In this document: piece by piece, positions 8,578-16,224 of the stretch
How the letters are laid out: every line of letters begins with the position of its first letter
How positions within the stretch are numbered: position 1 is the first letter of the stretch
NCBI RefSeq assembly: GCF_004320535.1
Contig: NZ_SIHY01000001.1
Location: forward strand, 310,001-374,000
Source of the DNA: Arthrobacter sp. S41
GTDB taxonomy: Bacteria; Actinomycetota; Actinomycetes; Actinomycetales; Micrococcaceae
Length of the DNA: 64,000 bases
Direction of reading: 5' to 3'
Translations under genes and position numbers: made by a program
The notes under the pieces: generated by a model
Database searches by the model: none
What the model was told of the DNA's origin: nothing
What the model saw: the letters and a program-made list of their open reading frames with translations, nothing else

Positions 8578-9732
8578 ATGAATCGCATTAGTGTGATGAA
8601 ACCTTGGCTGGGACAAGCCGAGACCGACGCGGTCGCCGAGGTAATTGCCTCAGGATGGGTAGCGCAGGGGCCGCGGACCGCAGCTTTTGAAGAAGCTTTC
8701 GCCGCGCATCAACAGGTGGATTACGCGGTGGCAACGTCCAGTTGCACCACCGCTTTGCACTTGGCCTTGTTGGTTGCCGGGGTGGGAGCTGGAGATGATG
8801 TCATCGTGCCTTCGTTTTCCTTCGTGGCCACCGCTAACGCACCGACTTATGTTGGTGCCCGTCCGGTGTTCGCGGATGTTGAGGAATTGACCGGGAACGT
8901 CACAGCGCAGACAGTCCGTGCGGTACTGACTGAGAAAACTACTGCCATCATTGTGGTGGACCAGGGCGGTATGCCGCTGGATCTTCAGCCGTTGCGTGAG
9001 CTTTGTGATGAGTTGGATCTGGTCCTCATTGAAGACGCCGCCTGCGGCGCAGGGTCAACTTATCGTGGAGCTGCGGTAGGAGCCGGCGCGGACGTGTCCG
9101 CGTGGTCGTTCCATCCACGCAAGCTCTTGACCACTGGCGAAGGTGGCATGCTCACCACCAACAACCTGCAGTGGGCCCAACGTGCGCGTCAGTTACGTGA
9201 ACATTCAATGGATGTCTCTGCTGCCGATCGTCACAACTCCACACTGGCACCAGCTGAAAGTTACAAGGAAATTGGCTACAACTTCCGCATGACGGATTTG
9301 CAGGCTGCCCTTGGCCTAGTTCAGTTGGAGAAGCTGGACACCATGGTGGCTCGCCGCCGGTACTTGGCATCCCGGTACCAGCGAGCGTTTGCCAATGTGC
9401 CGGGACTGCGGTGCGTTGCAGATCCTGAGCATGGAACCTCAAACTTCCAATCATTCTGGATTGAGATTGGACCAGAATTTGGGGCGGACCGTGAGGCACT
9501 ACTTGAGCGGCTTGCCGAAGACGATATTTCGGCCCGACGTGGCATTATGGCCTCGCATCTGCAATCGGCCTATGCAGGTCATTCTGGAATTGTCGCTGCC
9601 CTGCCTGCAACCGAACATCTGACGGCAAACACGTTGATTCTGCCGCTTTACCACCAATTGGAAGAGCATGAGCAGGATCGTGTGATCACCAGTGTGCTGG
9701 CCAACGTGCTTGCCGCCACCGGCGGTGAGTGA
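8578..9732 (+). CDS. DegT/DnrJ/EryC1/StrS-family sugar aminotransferase (PglE-like)
   Basis: 384 residues; PLP-dependent transaminase placing an amino group on a keto nucleotide sugar. Family marks: SSCTTALHLALLVAGVGAGDDVIVPSFSF split over two motifs, EDAACGAGS with the PLP-ring aspartate, and SFHPRKLLTTGEGG containing the Schiff-base lysine. The following gene is a PglD-like acyltransferase. Adjacent DegT plus PglD-like genes are the usual arrangement of the C4 aminotransferase and acetyltransferase making UDP-diNAcBac or similar sugars. The 4,6-dehydratase (PglF type) is not in the window. Translation begins directly after a G6-loop hairpin. Confidence 0.85.
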   Translation: MNRISVMKPWLGQAETDAVAEVIASGWVAQGPRTAAFEEAFAAHQQVDYAVATSSCTTALHLALLVAGVGAGDDVIVPSFSFVATANAPTYVGARPVFADVEELTGNVTAQTVRAVLTEKTTAIIVVDQGGMPLDLQPLRELCDELDLVLIEDAACGAGSTYRGAAVGAGADVSAWSFHPRKLLTTGEGGMLTTNNLQWAQRARQLREHSMDVSAADRHNSTLAPAESYKEIGYNFRMTDLQAALGLVQLEKLDTMVARRRYLASRYQRAFANVPGLRCVADPEHGTSNFQSFWIEIGPEFGADREALLERLAEDDISARRGIMASHLQSAYAGHSGIVAALPATEHLTANTLILPLYHQLEEHEQDRVITSVLANVLAATGGE

Positions 9733-9733
9733 A

Positions 9734-10387
9734 ATGTCGAAAATACTGCTTGTGGCGGCCAGCGGATTGGCCCGAGAAACCATCGCATCCATTGAGCAGA
9801 CCGGTGACCATGAGGTCATTGGACTGCTTGATGACAACACTGCATTGCACGGAACGCTCATTGGCAAGGTTCGAGTTCTTGGGGGACTGGAAATAGCCAA
9901 AGAGCGTAGCGAAAAGCTATTGATCTGTGCAGGGAAGGGAAGCAGTCGGGCAGCTATTGTGAGCCGGCTGGGCCTGGATGATTCTCGCTATGCAACGCAC
10001 ATCCACAGCACGGCACTACTTGGAAGTTCGGTGAGCGTGGGATGCGGAAGTATCATCCTCGCCGACTGCGTGGCGACCTGCGATATCTGGGTGGGACGGC
10101 ACACGGTGCTCATGCCCCAGGTAGTGCTGACACATGACAACGTGCTTGAGGACTTTTGCACGCTGGCGGCCGGCGCAAAACTGGCAGGCCGGGTCACGGT
10201 GGGTCATCGGGCCTACCTCGGAACTAATGCGGCGGTGCGTGAAGACGTGCAGATTGGTGCCGGTGCGGTCATCGGCATGGGATCAGCATTGCTGCACGAT
10301 GTCCCAGCGGAGCAGACCTGGGCAGGAAACCCCGCCCGACAGATCATTTCTTCATCAAATCTTGAATCGACAGGGCCTAGAGCATGA
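9734..10387 (+). CDS. PglD/NeuD-family sugar O/N-acyltransferase (hexapeptide repeat)
   Basis: 217 residues. The N-terminal PglD Rossmann-like region (KILLVAASGLARETI, GLLDDN) precedes a left-handed beta-helix of hexapeptide repeats. The LTHDN motif contains the family catalytic histidine, and AGNPARQI is the usual end. It acetylates an amino group on a UDP-4-amino sugar using acetyl-CoA. Start ATG 9734 lies one base past the upstream stop and gives the normal family N-terminus; an earlier in-frame ATG at 9692 adds 14 unlikely residues. The stop overlaps the next ATG. Likely partner of the aminotransferase at 8578. Confidence 0.85.
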   Translation: MSKILLVAASGLARETIASIEQTGDHEVIGLLDDNTALHGTLIGKVRVLGGLEIAKERSEKLLICAGKGSSRAAIVSRLGLDDSRYATHIHSTALLGSSVSVGCGSIILADCVATCDIWVGRHTVLMPQVVLTHDNVLEDFCTLAAGAKLAGRVTVGHRAYLGTNAAVREDVQIGAGAVIGMGSALLHDVPAEQTWAGNPARQIISSSNLESTGPRA

Positions 10388-11511
10388 GTAACAAGACTAT
10401 GAGTACCCAGACGCAGATTCCGCTGGTGGACCTGCGAGCGCAGCAACTTGAAGTGCAGCAGCAGGTTAATGAATCACTGGCACAAATCTTTGAGAATACC
10501 GCCTTCATTGGGGGAGCAGCGGTCACCGACTTTGAGCAAAGTTATGCAAGTTTCTTGGGCTCTGGACACTGCGTTGGGGTGGGGAACGGCACCGATGCCT
10601 TGGAGTTGGCGCTTCGCGCCAGCGGGATTGGGCCGGGTGATGAAGTGATTCTTCCAGCGAATACCTTCATTGCCACCGCTGAAGCGGTCAGCCTGACCGG
10701 CGCGACTGTTGTCTTGGTGGATGTTGATCCCGAATACCTGCTGATTGATCCGTTGGCGGTAGCAGAAGCTGTTACCGAAAAGACCAAAGCCATCATGCCC
10801 GTGCATCTTTACGGACAAACCGCATTTATTGAAGAATTATCGCCCATTGCCCGCGCGTGCGGCGCGGTGATCATTGAAGATGCGGCCCAAGCACAGGGCG
10901 CCACCCGCCACGGACGTAACGCCGGGACCTTGGGGGACATTGCCGGAACCAGCTTCTACCCGGGCAAAAATCTGGGTGCTGCAGGGGATGCCGGAGCAGT
11001 GCTGACTAGTAATGAACAACTGGCAACCCGGGTAAGGTTGCTCTCGGCTCACGGCAGCCGCACTAAATACGTACACGAGATCGTGGGACGCAACTCGCGG
11101 ATGGATGCGGTGCAAGCGGTGGTGCTCAGCGCCAAGCTGGAACACTTAGCCCGTTGGAATGAACTGCGCCGCCAAGCAGCTGCTCGGTATAATGAACTCC
11201 TGGCCGGGGTTGAGGGAGTCATCCTGCCACAACAGGCCATGGGGAACCACGACGTGTGGCACCTGTACGTTGTACAAGTTCTAGACCGCGACCGCGTGGT
11301 GGCGGAACTCAACGCTGCAGGTATTGGTGCCGGAATCCATTACCCGCATCCAGTCCACCTGACCCAAGCCTTCGCACACCTGGGATACAAGGCAGGAGAT
11401 TTTCCTGTCGCCGAGCGCGCTGCCGGCAGAATCCTATCCCTACCGCTGTACCCGCACATCACCGAAGAGCAACAACGGCGAGTCGCAGATGTGCTGATTT
11501 CGGTGCTGTGA
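10384..11511 (+). CDS. Second DegT-family sugar aminotransferase (WbpE-like)
   Basis: 375 residues. It begins IPLVDLRAQ, typical of the WbpE/QdtB branch, then GVGNGTDALELALRA, DEVILPANTFIATAEA, the EDAAQAQGA PLP-aspartate motif and SFYPGKNLGAAGDAG with the PLP lysine. WbpE-type enzymes transaminate the 3-keto sugar made by a WbpB-type dehydrogenase, present at 6428. The locus therefore carries two aminotransferases of different branches, implying two amino sugars. Start ATG 10384 overlaps the previous stop (ATGA). Branch assignment is by motif, without alignment. Confidence 0.84.
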   Translation: MSNKTMSTQTQIPLVDLRAQQLEVQQQVNESLAQIFENTAFIGGAAVTDFEQSYASFLGSGHCVGVGNGTDALELALRASGIGPGDEVILPANTFIATAEAVSLTGATVVLVDVDPEYLLIDPLAVAEAVTEKTKAIMPVHLYGQTAFIEELSPIARACGAVIIEDAAQAQGATRHGRNAGTLGDIAGTSFYPGKNLGAAGDAGAVLTSNEQLATRVRLLSAHGSRTKYVHEIVGRNSRMDAVQAVVLSAKLEHLARWNELRRQAAARYNELLAGVEGVILPQQAMGNHDVWHLYVVQVLDRDRVVAELNAAGIGAGIHYPHPVHLTQAFAHLGYKAGDFPVAERAAGRILSLPLYPHITEEQQRRVADVLISVL

Positions 11512-11515
11512 TCCA

Positions 11516-12991
11516 ATGCGCATTCTCGGGAAGCGGACAAGGTCGACGGGCGCTTCGAATTCCGCCGGTAATGCCTTTAGCTGGAGCCTGGCCAATACCC
11601 TAGTTTCAAGGCTCGGAACTCTTGGCATCGGTATTGTCCTAGCTAGAGTATTGGGTCCAGAGCAATTTGGTACTTTTGCTATTGCGCTTGTCGCACTCAT
11701 GGCGGTACTTAGTTTTAATGAGCTCGGCGTCAGCCTTGCTATAGTCCGGTGGCCTTCGGATCCGGCACTTATTGCTTCGACAGTCAATACGCTCTCCGTT
11801 GTTGGCAGCGCAGTATTCTGCACGATCTCATGGTTTGCAGCACCGCGCTTCACCGAACTCATGGGAGAGCCTGAAGCGACGGGTGTAGTTAGAATTCTGA
11901 TCCTTTCCGTGCTGCTCAATGGACTTGTGGCAGGTCCCGCCGCCTTGCTTCAACGTGCGTTTGAAGAACGTACGCGCATGGTCATTGATCAAGTCAACGT
12001 GTGGGTTGGGGCAATCCTCTCGGTCGTATTGGCACTTGTGGGCTTAGGCGCAATGGCTTTGGCCATAGGACGGTTAGCGGGTGGTCTGATTTCGGCGGTA
12101 ATGTTTTTGAAAACCTCACCGCTGAAATACCGATTTGGCTGGAATCGGAACCATGCCCTGGAATTGATTAAATTCGGCTTGCCCCTAGCCGGATCTAGCG
12201 TCATCGTTTTTGCCGTCGGATATGCGGATCAACTAGTCGTAGGTGCGACGCTGGGAAGTGTCGCATTAGGTTTTTATGTCCTGGCGTTTAATCTTTCGAG
12301 CTGGCCTCTGAACATCATTTCGCAACCACTACGCCGAGTGGCACCCGCGGCATTTTCTGCCATACAACATGATCAGGTACGACTGCGGCAAGCCATCACC
12401 AGTTTGTCTAAGGTTTTAGCCAGCGCAACCATCCCCGCTTTTCTTGCGATATCAGCGGTTGCGCACCCGTTGATCATATTTGTCTACGGCGAACCGTGGA
12501 TTCCAGCCGCGCAAATCCTGAGCTGGCTGGTCATCGCGGCCCTGTCCAAGGTCTATAACGAGCTGGTCTATGACTATCTGGTGGTGGTGGGACGAACCAA
12601 AAATGTTCTGATCATTCAGCTAGTAGGACTCGGTGTGCTGATTCCTGCGCTATGGATTGGTGCGATGCTTGCAGGCATGGTCGGAGTAGCTTGCGCCTAC
12701 GCGGTAGTGTCCGTGGTGATCCTCTTGCCGGTATACCTGTGGCAGCTGCGCGGTGGAGGGGTAGGGATTGGCACAATACTGCGACAACTGTACCTTCCGC
12801 TTCTAGCTGGCGGTTTCGTATGGGCCGGATGTTCTCTGGCTACCAACTTCATCACGTTGCCGCTCCTTGCATTGTCTATTGCCGGCATGTGGAGCTTGCT
12901 GATCATGGCATTGCTGCTAGTGAACTGCCGCAATGAAGTCGGGCAGATCCGCAAAATTTCACGTACTGAGAGTTTGGAAACGAGCATATGA
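11516..12991 (+). CDS. Wzx-type polysaccharide flippase (MOP superfamily)
   Basis: 491 residues with 12 or more hydrophobic segments. The start resembles Wzx/RfbX flippases (WSLANTLVSRLGTLGIGIVLARVLGPEQFG), and QPLRRVAPAAFS is typical of the lipopolysaccharide flippase branch. It should flip the undecaprenyl-linked repeat unit to the outer face for Wzy polymerisation. It lies four bases after the aminotransferase stop, and its TGA overlaps the ATG of the glycosyltransferase. Base composition becomes visibly AT-richer from here than in the preceding genes, which may mark a recombination joint, as serotype-specific Wzx/Wzy/GT genes are often exchanged. Confidence 0.87.
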   Translation: MRILGKRTRSTGASNSAGNAFSWSLANTLVSRLGTLGIGIVLARVLGPEQFGTFAIALVALMAVLSFNELGVSLAIVRWPSDPALIASTVNTLSVVGSAVFCTISWFAAPRFTELMGEPEATGVVRILILSVLLNGLVAGPAALLQRAFEERTRMVIDQVNVWVGAILSVVLALVGLGAMALAIGRLAGGLISAVMFLKTSPLKYRFGWNRNHALELIKFGLPLAGSSVIVFAVGYADQLVVGATLGSVALGFYVLAFNLSSWPLNIISQPLRRVAPAAFSAIQHDQVRLRQAITSLSKVLASATIPAFLAISAVAHPLIIFVYGEPWIPAAQILSWLVIAALSKVYNELVYDYLVVVGRTKNVLIIQLVGLGVLIPALWIGAMLAGMVGVACAYAVVSVVILLPVYLWQLRGGGVGIGTILRQLYLPLLAGGFVWAGCSLATNFITLPLLALSIAGMWSLLIMALLLVNCRNEVGQIRKISRTESLETSI

Positions 12992-15372
12992 GGATCCTGA
13001 TTTACCCCCACGATCTGTCCATGGGAGGCAGCCAGCTCAACGCCATTGAACTAGCCGGCGCGTTGCGTGAGCGTGGCCATGAAGTCATCGTTTACGGCTG
13101 GAAGGGGGAATTGGTACAAAAAGTGCTTGAGCTGGGCCTTGAATTTATTCAGTCACCAAGACCACGTTTTAGGCCGACTCCTGCTATCGTTGCAGATTTA
13201 CGACGGCTAGTTCTCGAGCGTCAGATTGACATTCTGCATGGATTTGAATGGCCTCCTGCATTAGAGTGCGCCCTGGCGGCTCTTGGCCTGAAACAGGCAA
13301 AAAGCATCGCCACCGTCATGTCGATGGCCGTGGCTGATTTCATCCCTCGAACTGTTCCACTGACGGTAGGTACCGAGCAAATTCAGGCCGAGCGGAAAAC
13401 GCGTGGCTTCAACCGTGTTTCGCTCTTAGAGCCGCCGGTGGACGTTCACAAGAACAATGTGAACCAACAACTAGGGCAAGAATTCCGCACCCAATATTCG
13501 ATCAACCCTGACGTGCCATTAGTCGTCGTGGTTTCACGGCTCGTACCTGAGCTGAAACTTGAGGGAATTCTTTCGGCCATCGATACAACTGCACTAATTG
13601 CTGACGAGCGTCCTATCTGTTTAGCAATAGTTGGCGGTGGCTCGTCCGCGGGGACCGTTCGTGAACGTGCCGAACAAGTCAACCTGAGATACCCCGGGAG
13701 TATTGTGCTTACCGGGAAAATGGCAGATCCGCGCGGTGCCTACGCTGCCGCTGACGTTGCCTTGGGTATGGGTGGCTCTGCACTGCGTGCTATGGCCTTC
13801 GCTAAGCCACTGATTGTTCAGGGGGAGAAAGGTTATTGGAAGCTGCTGGAGCCTGATTCGGTGGATGAATTTTTCTGGCAAGGGTGGTACGGAGTTGGTT
13901 CTGATGACCACGGCGGTGCCGAACGTCTCAAATCGATTTTGTTGCCACTACTTGACTCCAGAGATCGACAGAGCATACTCGGAGATTTTGGTCGGGAACT
14001 GGTGGACGCTAGATATTCCTTGGGGAGTTTGTCCCGAACGCTGGATGAGCTCTACCTGGCTGAGCTTTCGCATCACATTCGGACGGGGAATGAACTAGGT
14101 AGTTGGAGTCTTGCTGCCTGGGAATTCACAAAATACAAACTGGCTCGCTTACGCCAGAAACTGTGGCGCAAAACCGTGATTGACGACTTTAACAGCAATA
14201 CCGTGAATGCAAGATTTGGCCCTCGCCGCCCGGGCAATGCAATCCAGCAAGTGATGTACCTTGCCGGCACCTATTGGGACGATGTCAAGGGCACCGATCA
14301 CATGTTGGCGACGGCTTTGTCCGCCCAGACTGAAGTGATTTGGGTGGATCCGCCGCGAACGCTGAAATCATCCCTTACCGCGGATGGCCCTAGACCAGCG
14401 AAACTTCTCGGAACTTCCCGCGACCAGGTCACAGGAAAAATAACTCGGATTCAGACTTTCGTTCCGTTCGGCGTGCGCTATCCGCAACTGCGTAAAATCT
14501 ACGACAAACTCACCATACGCACCCTACTGAGGGGTGCAAGTACCATCCCATCGGGAGCGCGTCTGATCATTCACTCGTCTGCCAGTGCAAGCTTCCCTGC
14601 CGAGATATCAGGTACGAAATACCTCTACGTGACCGATGATTGGGTTGCTGGCGAGCAGCTTATGGGGCTGCCCGCTGGCAGTGTTTCCAAACGCTTGACC
14701 GAGAACCTGGCCGTTGCCGACAAAGTTTTTGCCGTCTCACCGCATCTGGCTACCCTAATTGACCAACAGCAATCGAAGCACGTAACTCAATTGCTGCCAA
14801 ACGGCTGTAAGATCTCCGAACTGAGTGCTGGCGACCGCCAACCGGTGATCGCGGTGTTGGGACAGCTCAACGAACGCCTAGACGTTGGGCTGCTTGAAGA
14901 GATTCGAGATCAAGGATTGAAGCTTCGGGTTGCTGGACCGCTGAAAAGTAACAACGCGCAGTGGGCTACGCGTATGCGGAAATTCCTGGAATCTCCCGGT
15001 GTGCAGTGGGTAGGTGAAATTCCGCCCACGCGAGTTCCGGAATTTTTGGCTGGGTGCCGGATCGGTCTTACACCCTATACAGATTCGAAATTTAACAAAG
15101 CTAGCTTCCCATTGAAGACCCTGGACTACTTGGCGGCAGGGCTATTTGTGGTATCGACAAATCTCCCTTCCTCACACTGGCTGGACACCGAACATGTGGC
15201 GATAGGAAACACAAATGGCGAGGTCATCGACATACTCCGGCAGCGTATCGCCCATCCCACGTTGGATTCGGAGATCTCAGAACGCCGAGCTTTTGCCGCC
15301 AGACACTCGTGGGAGCAACGAGCCATAGATTTAATCGAATTATCAACTCTAAAGGAGATGCCAATCACGTAA
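12988..15372 (+). CDS. Tandem glycosyltransferase: two GT-B domains in one protein
   Basis: 794 residues. The first half (1-365) reads as a GT4-like transferase: MRILIYPHDLSMGGSQLNAI at the start, VVVVSRLVPELKLEGIL, and MGMGGSALRAMAFAKPLIV-like donor-site residues. After a basic linker (about 370-410), a second unit starts around residue 415 (QVMYLAGTYWDDVKGTD), with VTDDWVAGE, AVSPHLATLI, and a donor-site region ending IGLTPYTDSKFN and FPLKTLDYLAAGLFVV. Both probably act at the cytoplasmic membrane on the same lipid-linked repeat unit, adding successive sugars. The ATG overlaps the flippase stop. Fusion is seen directly; donor sugars are unknown. Confidence 0.8.
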   Translation: MRILIYPHDLSMGGSQLNAIELAGALRERGHEVIVYGWKGELVQKVLELGLEFIQSPRPRFRPTPAIVADLRRLVLERQIDILHGFEWPPALECALAALGLKQAKSIATVMSMAVADFIPRTVPLTVGTEQIQAERKTRGFNRVSLLEPPVDVHKNNVNQQLGQEFRTQYSINPDVPLVVVVSRLVPELKLEGILSAIDTTALIADERPICLAIVGGGSSAGTVRERAEQVNLRYPGSIVLTGKMADPRGAYAAADVALGMGGSALRAMAFAKPLIVQGEKGYWKLLEPDSVDEFFWQGWYGVGSDDHGGAERLKSILLPLLDSRDRQSILGDFGRELVDARYSLGSLSRTLDELYLAELSHHIRTGNELGSWSLAAWEFTKYKLARLRQKLWRKTVIDDFNSNTVNARFGPRRPGNAIQQVMYLAGTYWDDVKGTDHMLATALSAQTEVIWVDPPRTLKSSLTADGPRPAKLLGTSRDQVTGKITRIQTFVPFGVRYPQLRKIYDKLTIRTLLRGASTIPSGARLIIHSSASASFPAEISGTKYLYVTDDWVAGEQLMGLPAGSVSKRLTENLAVADKVFAVSPHLATLIDQQQSKHVTQLLPNGCKISELSAGDRQPVIAVLGQLNERLDVGLLEEIRDQGLKLRVAGPLKSNNAQWATRMRKFLESPGVQWVGEIPPTRVPEFLAGCRIGLTPYTDSKFNKASFPLKTLDYLAAGLFVVSTNLPSSHWLDTEHVAIGNTNGEVIDILRQRIAHPTLDSEISERRAFAARHSWEQRAIDLIELSTLKEMPIT

Positions 15373-15403
15373 CATGAGGATTGTTGTCCTTATGGCGAAC
15401 TAA

Positions 15404-15457
15404 GGGGGACTTGGTACGCAATAGTCGTGGCATCACTGGGGGAGTCACTTTTGTGAC
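15404..15457 (+). promoter_or_regulatory. Two upstream G5 sites and an inverted repeat before the Wzz-like gene
   Basis: The 102-nt gap before 15475 carries three GGGGGA sites: 15404, 15438 and 15466, the last in a start-codon hairpin annotated separately. Directly after the second is GTCAC-TTTT-GTGAC (15444-15457), a perfect 5-bp inverted repeat that could be an RNA hairpin or protein operator. Several GGA-type sites in one leader resemble leaders bound by CsrA/RsmE-type proteins in other bacteria. No such protein is known from this window. Confidence 0.35.
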
Positions 15458-15477
15458 ATTTTTTTGGGGGAAAAATG
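15457..15477 (+). promoter_or_regulatory. G5-loop hairpin enclosing the start codon of the Wzz-like gene
   Basis: CATTTTT (15457-15463) pairs perfectly with AAAAATG (15471-15477), with TTGGGGG in the loop. The 3' arm includes the ATG start itself (15475-15477). If this hairpin forms in mRNA, the start codon is sequestered. Confidence 0.5.
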
Positions 15478-16221
15478 GTTTTAAGCGACATGCTTCGAAG
15501 TCTTTTGCGCCGGTGGTACATCGTCGTGCTCGGAGCTATTTTGACAGCGGCCGGAGTGTACGGAGCTTACACCGTCACGCCGGTGACCTACAGCGCAACA
15601 TCAACGGTGGTGTTATTGCCACCGGAAAAGTCGGTCAAGGATGGCGATAATCCGTACCTGTACCTTGGGGGACTTGGCCAAGCACTCAATGTCTTAGTTA
15701 TAACAATGAATTCGGCGGCTTCACAAGAGGAAGTTATTGGATCTAATCCTGATCAATCATTCACTCTTGAACAAGATGCCACTTCAACCGGGCCAATTAT
15801 CCAAATATCAGTGGCAGCGCCCACAGATAGCCAAGCAATAACTCTGGTAGAAAAGGTGACTTCTCAAGTTCCCATTACCTTGAATGCGTTGCAGGACGAA
15901 CTGAAGGTACCAGCGGACGCCAAGATCGGCACAATGACTCTGGCTCAGACGCACGAAGCCGAAACCGAGAACAAGCGCCAGCTGCAACTTATGGCGGTAG
16001 CCGCTGGCGGCGGGTCTGTTGCCACGGTTTTATTTGTTGCCGCACTGGACAAGTTTTTAGCTAAACGGAAGCCGAAAAACAAGCGCCGGAAATCGGATGA
16101 CAAACACGATGGCAATGGCTCCGCGGAGCCGAATCAGTCTCTACCCGACGTAGCTGCACGTCTTGAACCCACCGAAGCTAGGCTGACCGTTCAGCCTGTA
16201 CGATTCGCTAACGGAACTTGA
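15475..16221 (+). CDS. Wzz-like chain-length/copolymerase protein without kinase domain
   Basis: 248 residues. One transmembrane segment at about 12-34, an extracytoplasmic domain with STVVLLPP at about 43-50, and a second transmembrane segment at about 165-190 (LMAVAAGGGSVATVLFVAAL). A basic tail follows (KRKPKNKRRK), then a short hydrophilic end. This is the two-helix layout of polysaccharide copolymerases (Wzz/CapA type), which set chain length together with Wzy. The tyrosine-kinase Walker motifs of BY-kinase fusions are absent. The next gene, 3 nt downstream, is the Wzy polymerase, whose C-terminus seems to repeat this fold. Family call rests on topology, a short motif and context. Confidence 0.68.
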   Translation: MVLSDMLRSLLRRWYIVVLGAILTAAGVYGAYTVTPVTYSATSTVVLLPPEKSVKDGDNPYLYLGGLGQALNVLVITMNSAASQEEVIGSNPDQSFTLEQDATSTGPIIQISVAAPTDSQAITLVEKVTSQVPITLNALQDELKVPADAKIGTMTLAQTHEAETENKRQLQLMAVAAGGGSVATVLFVAALDKFLAKRKPKNKRRKSDDKHDGNGSAEPNQSLPDVAARLEPTEARLTVQPVRFANGT

Positions 16222-16224
16222 GAA

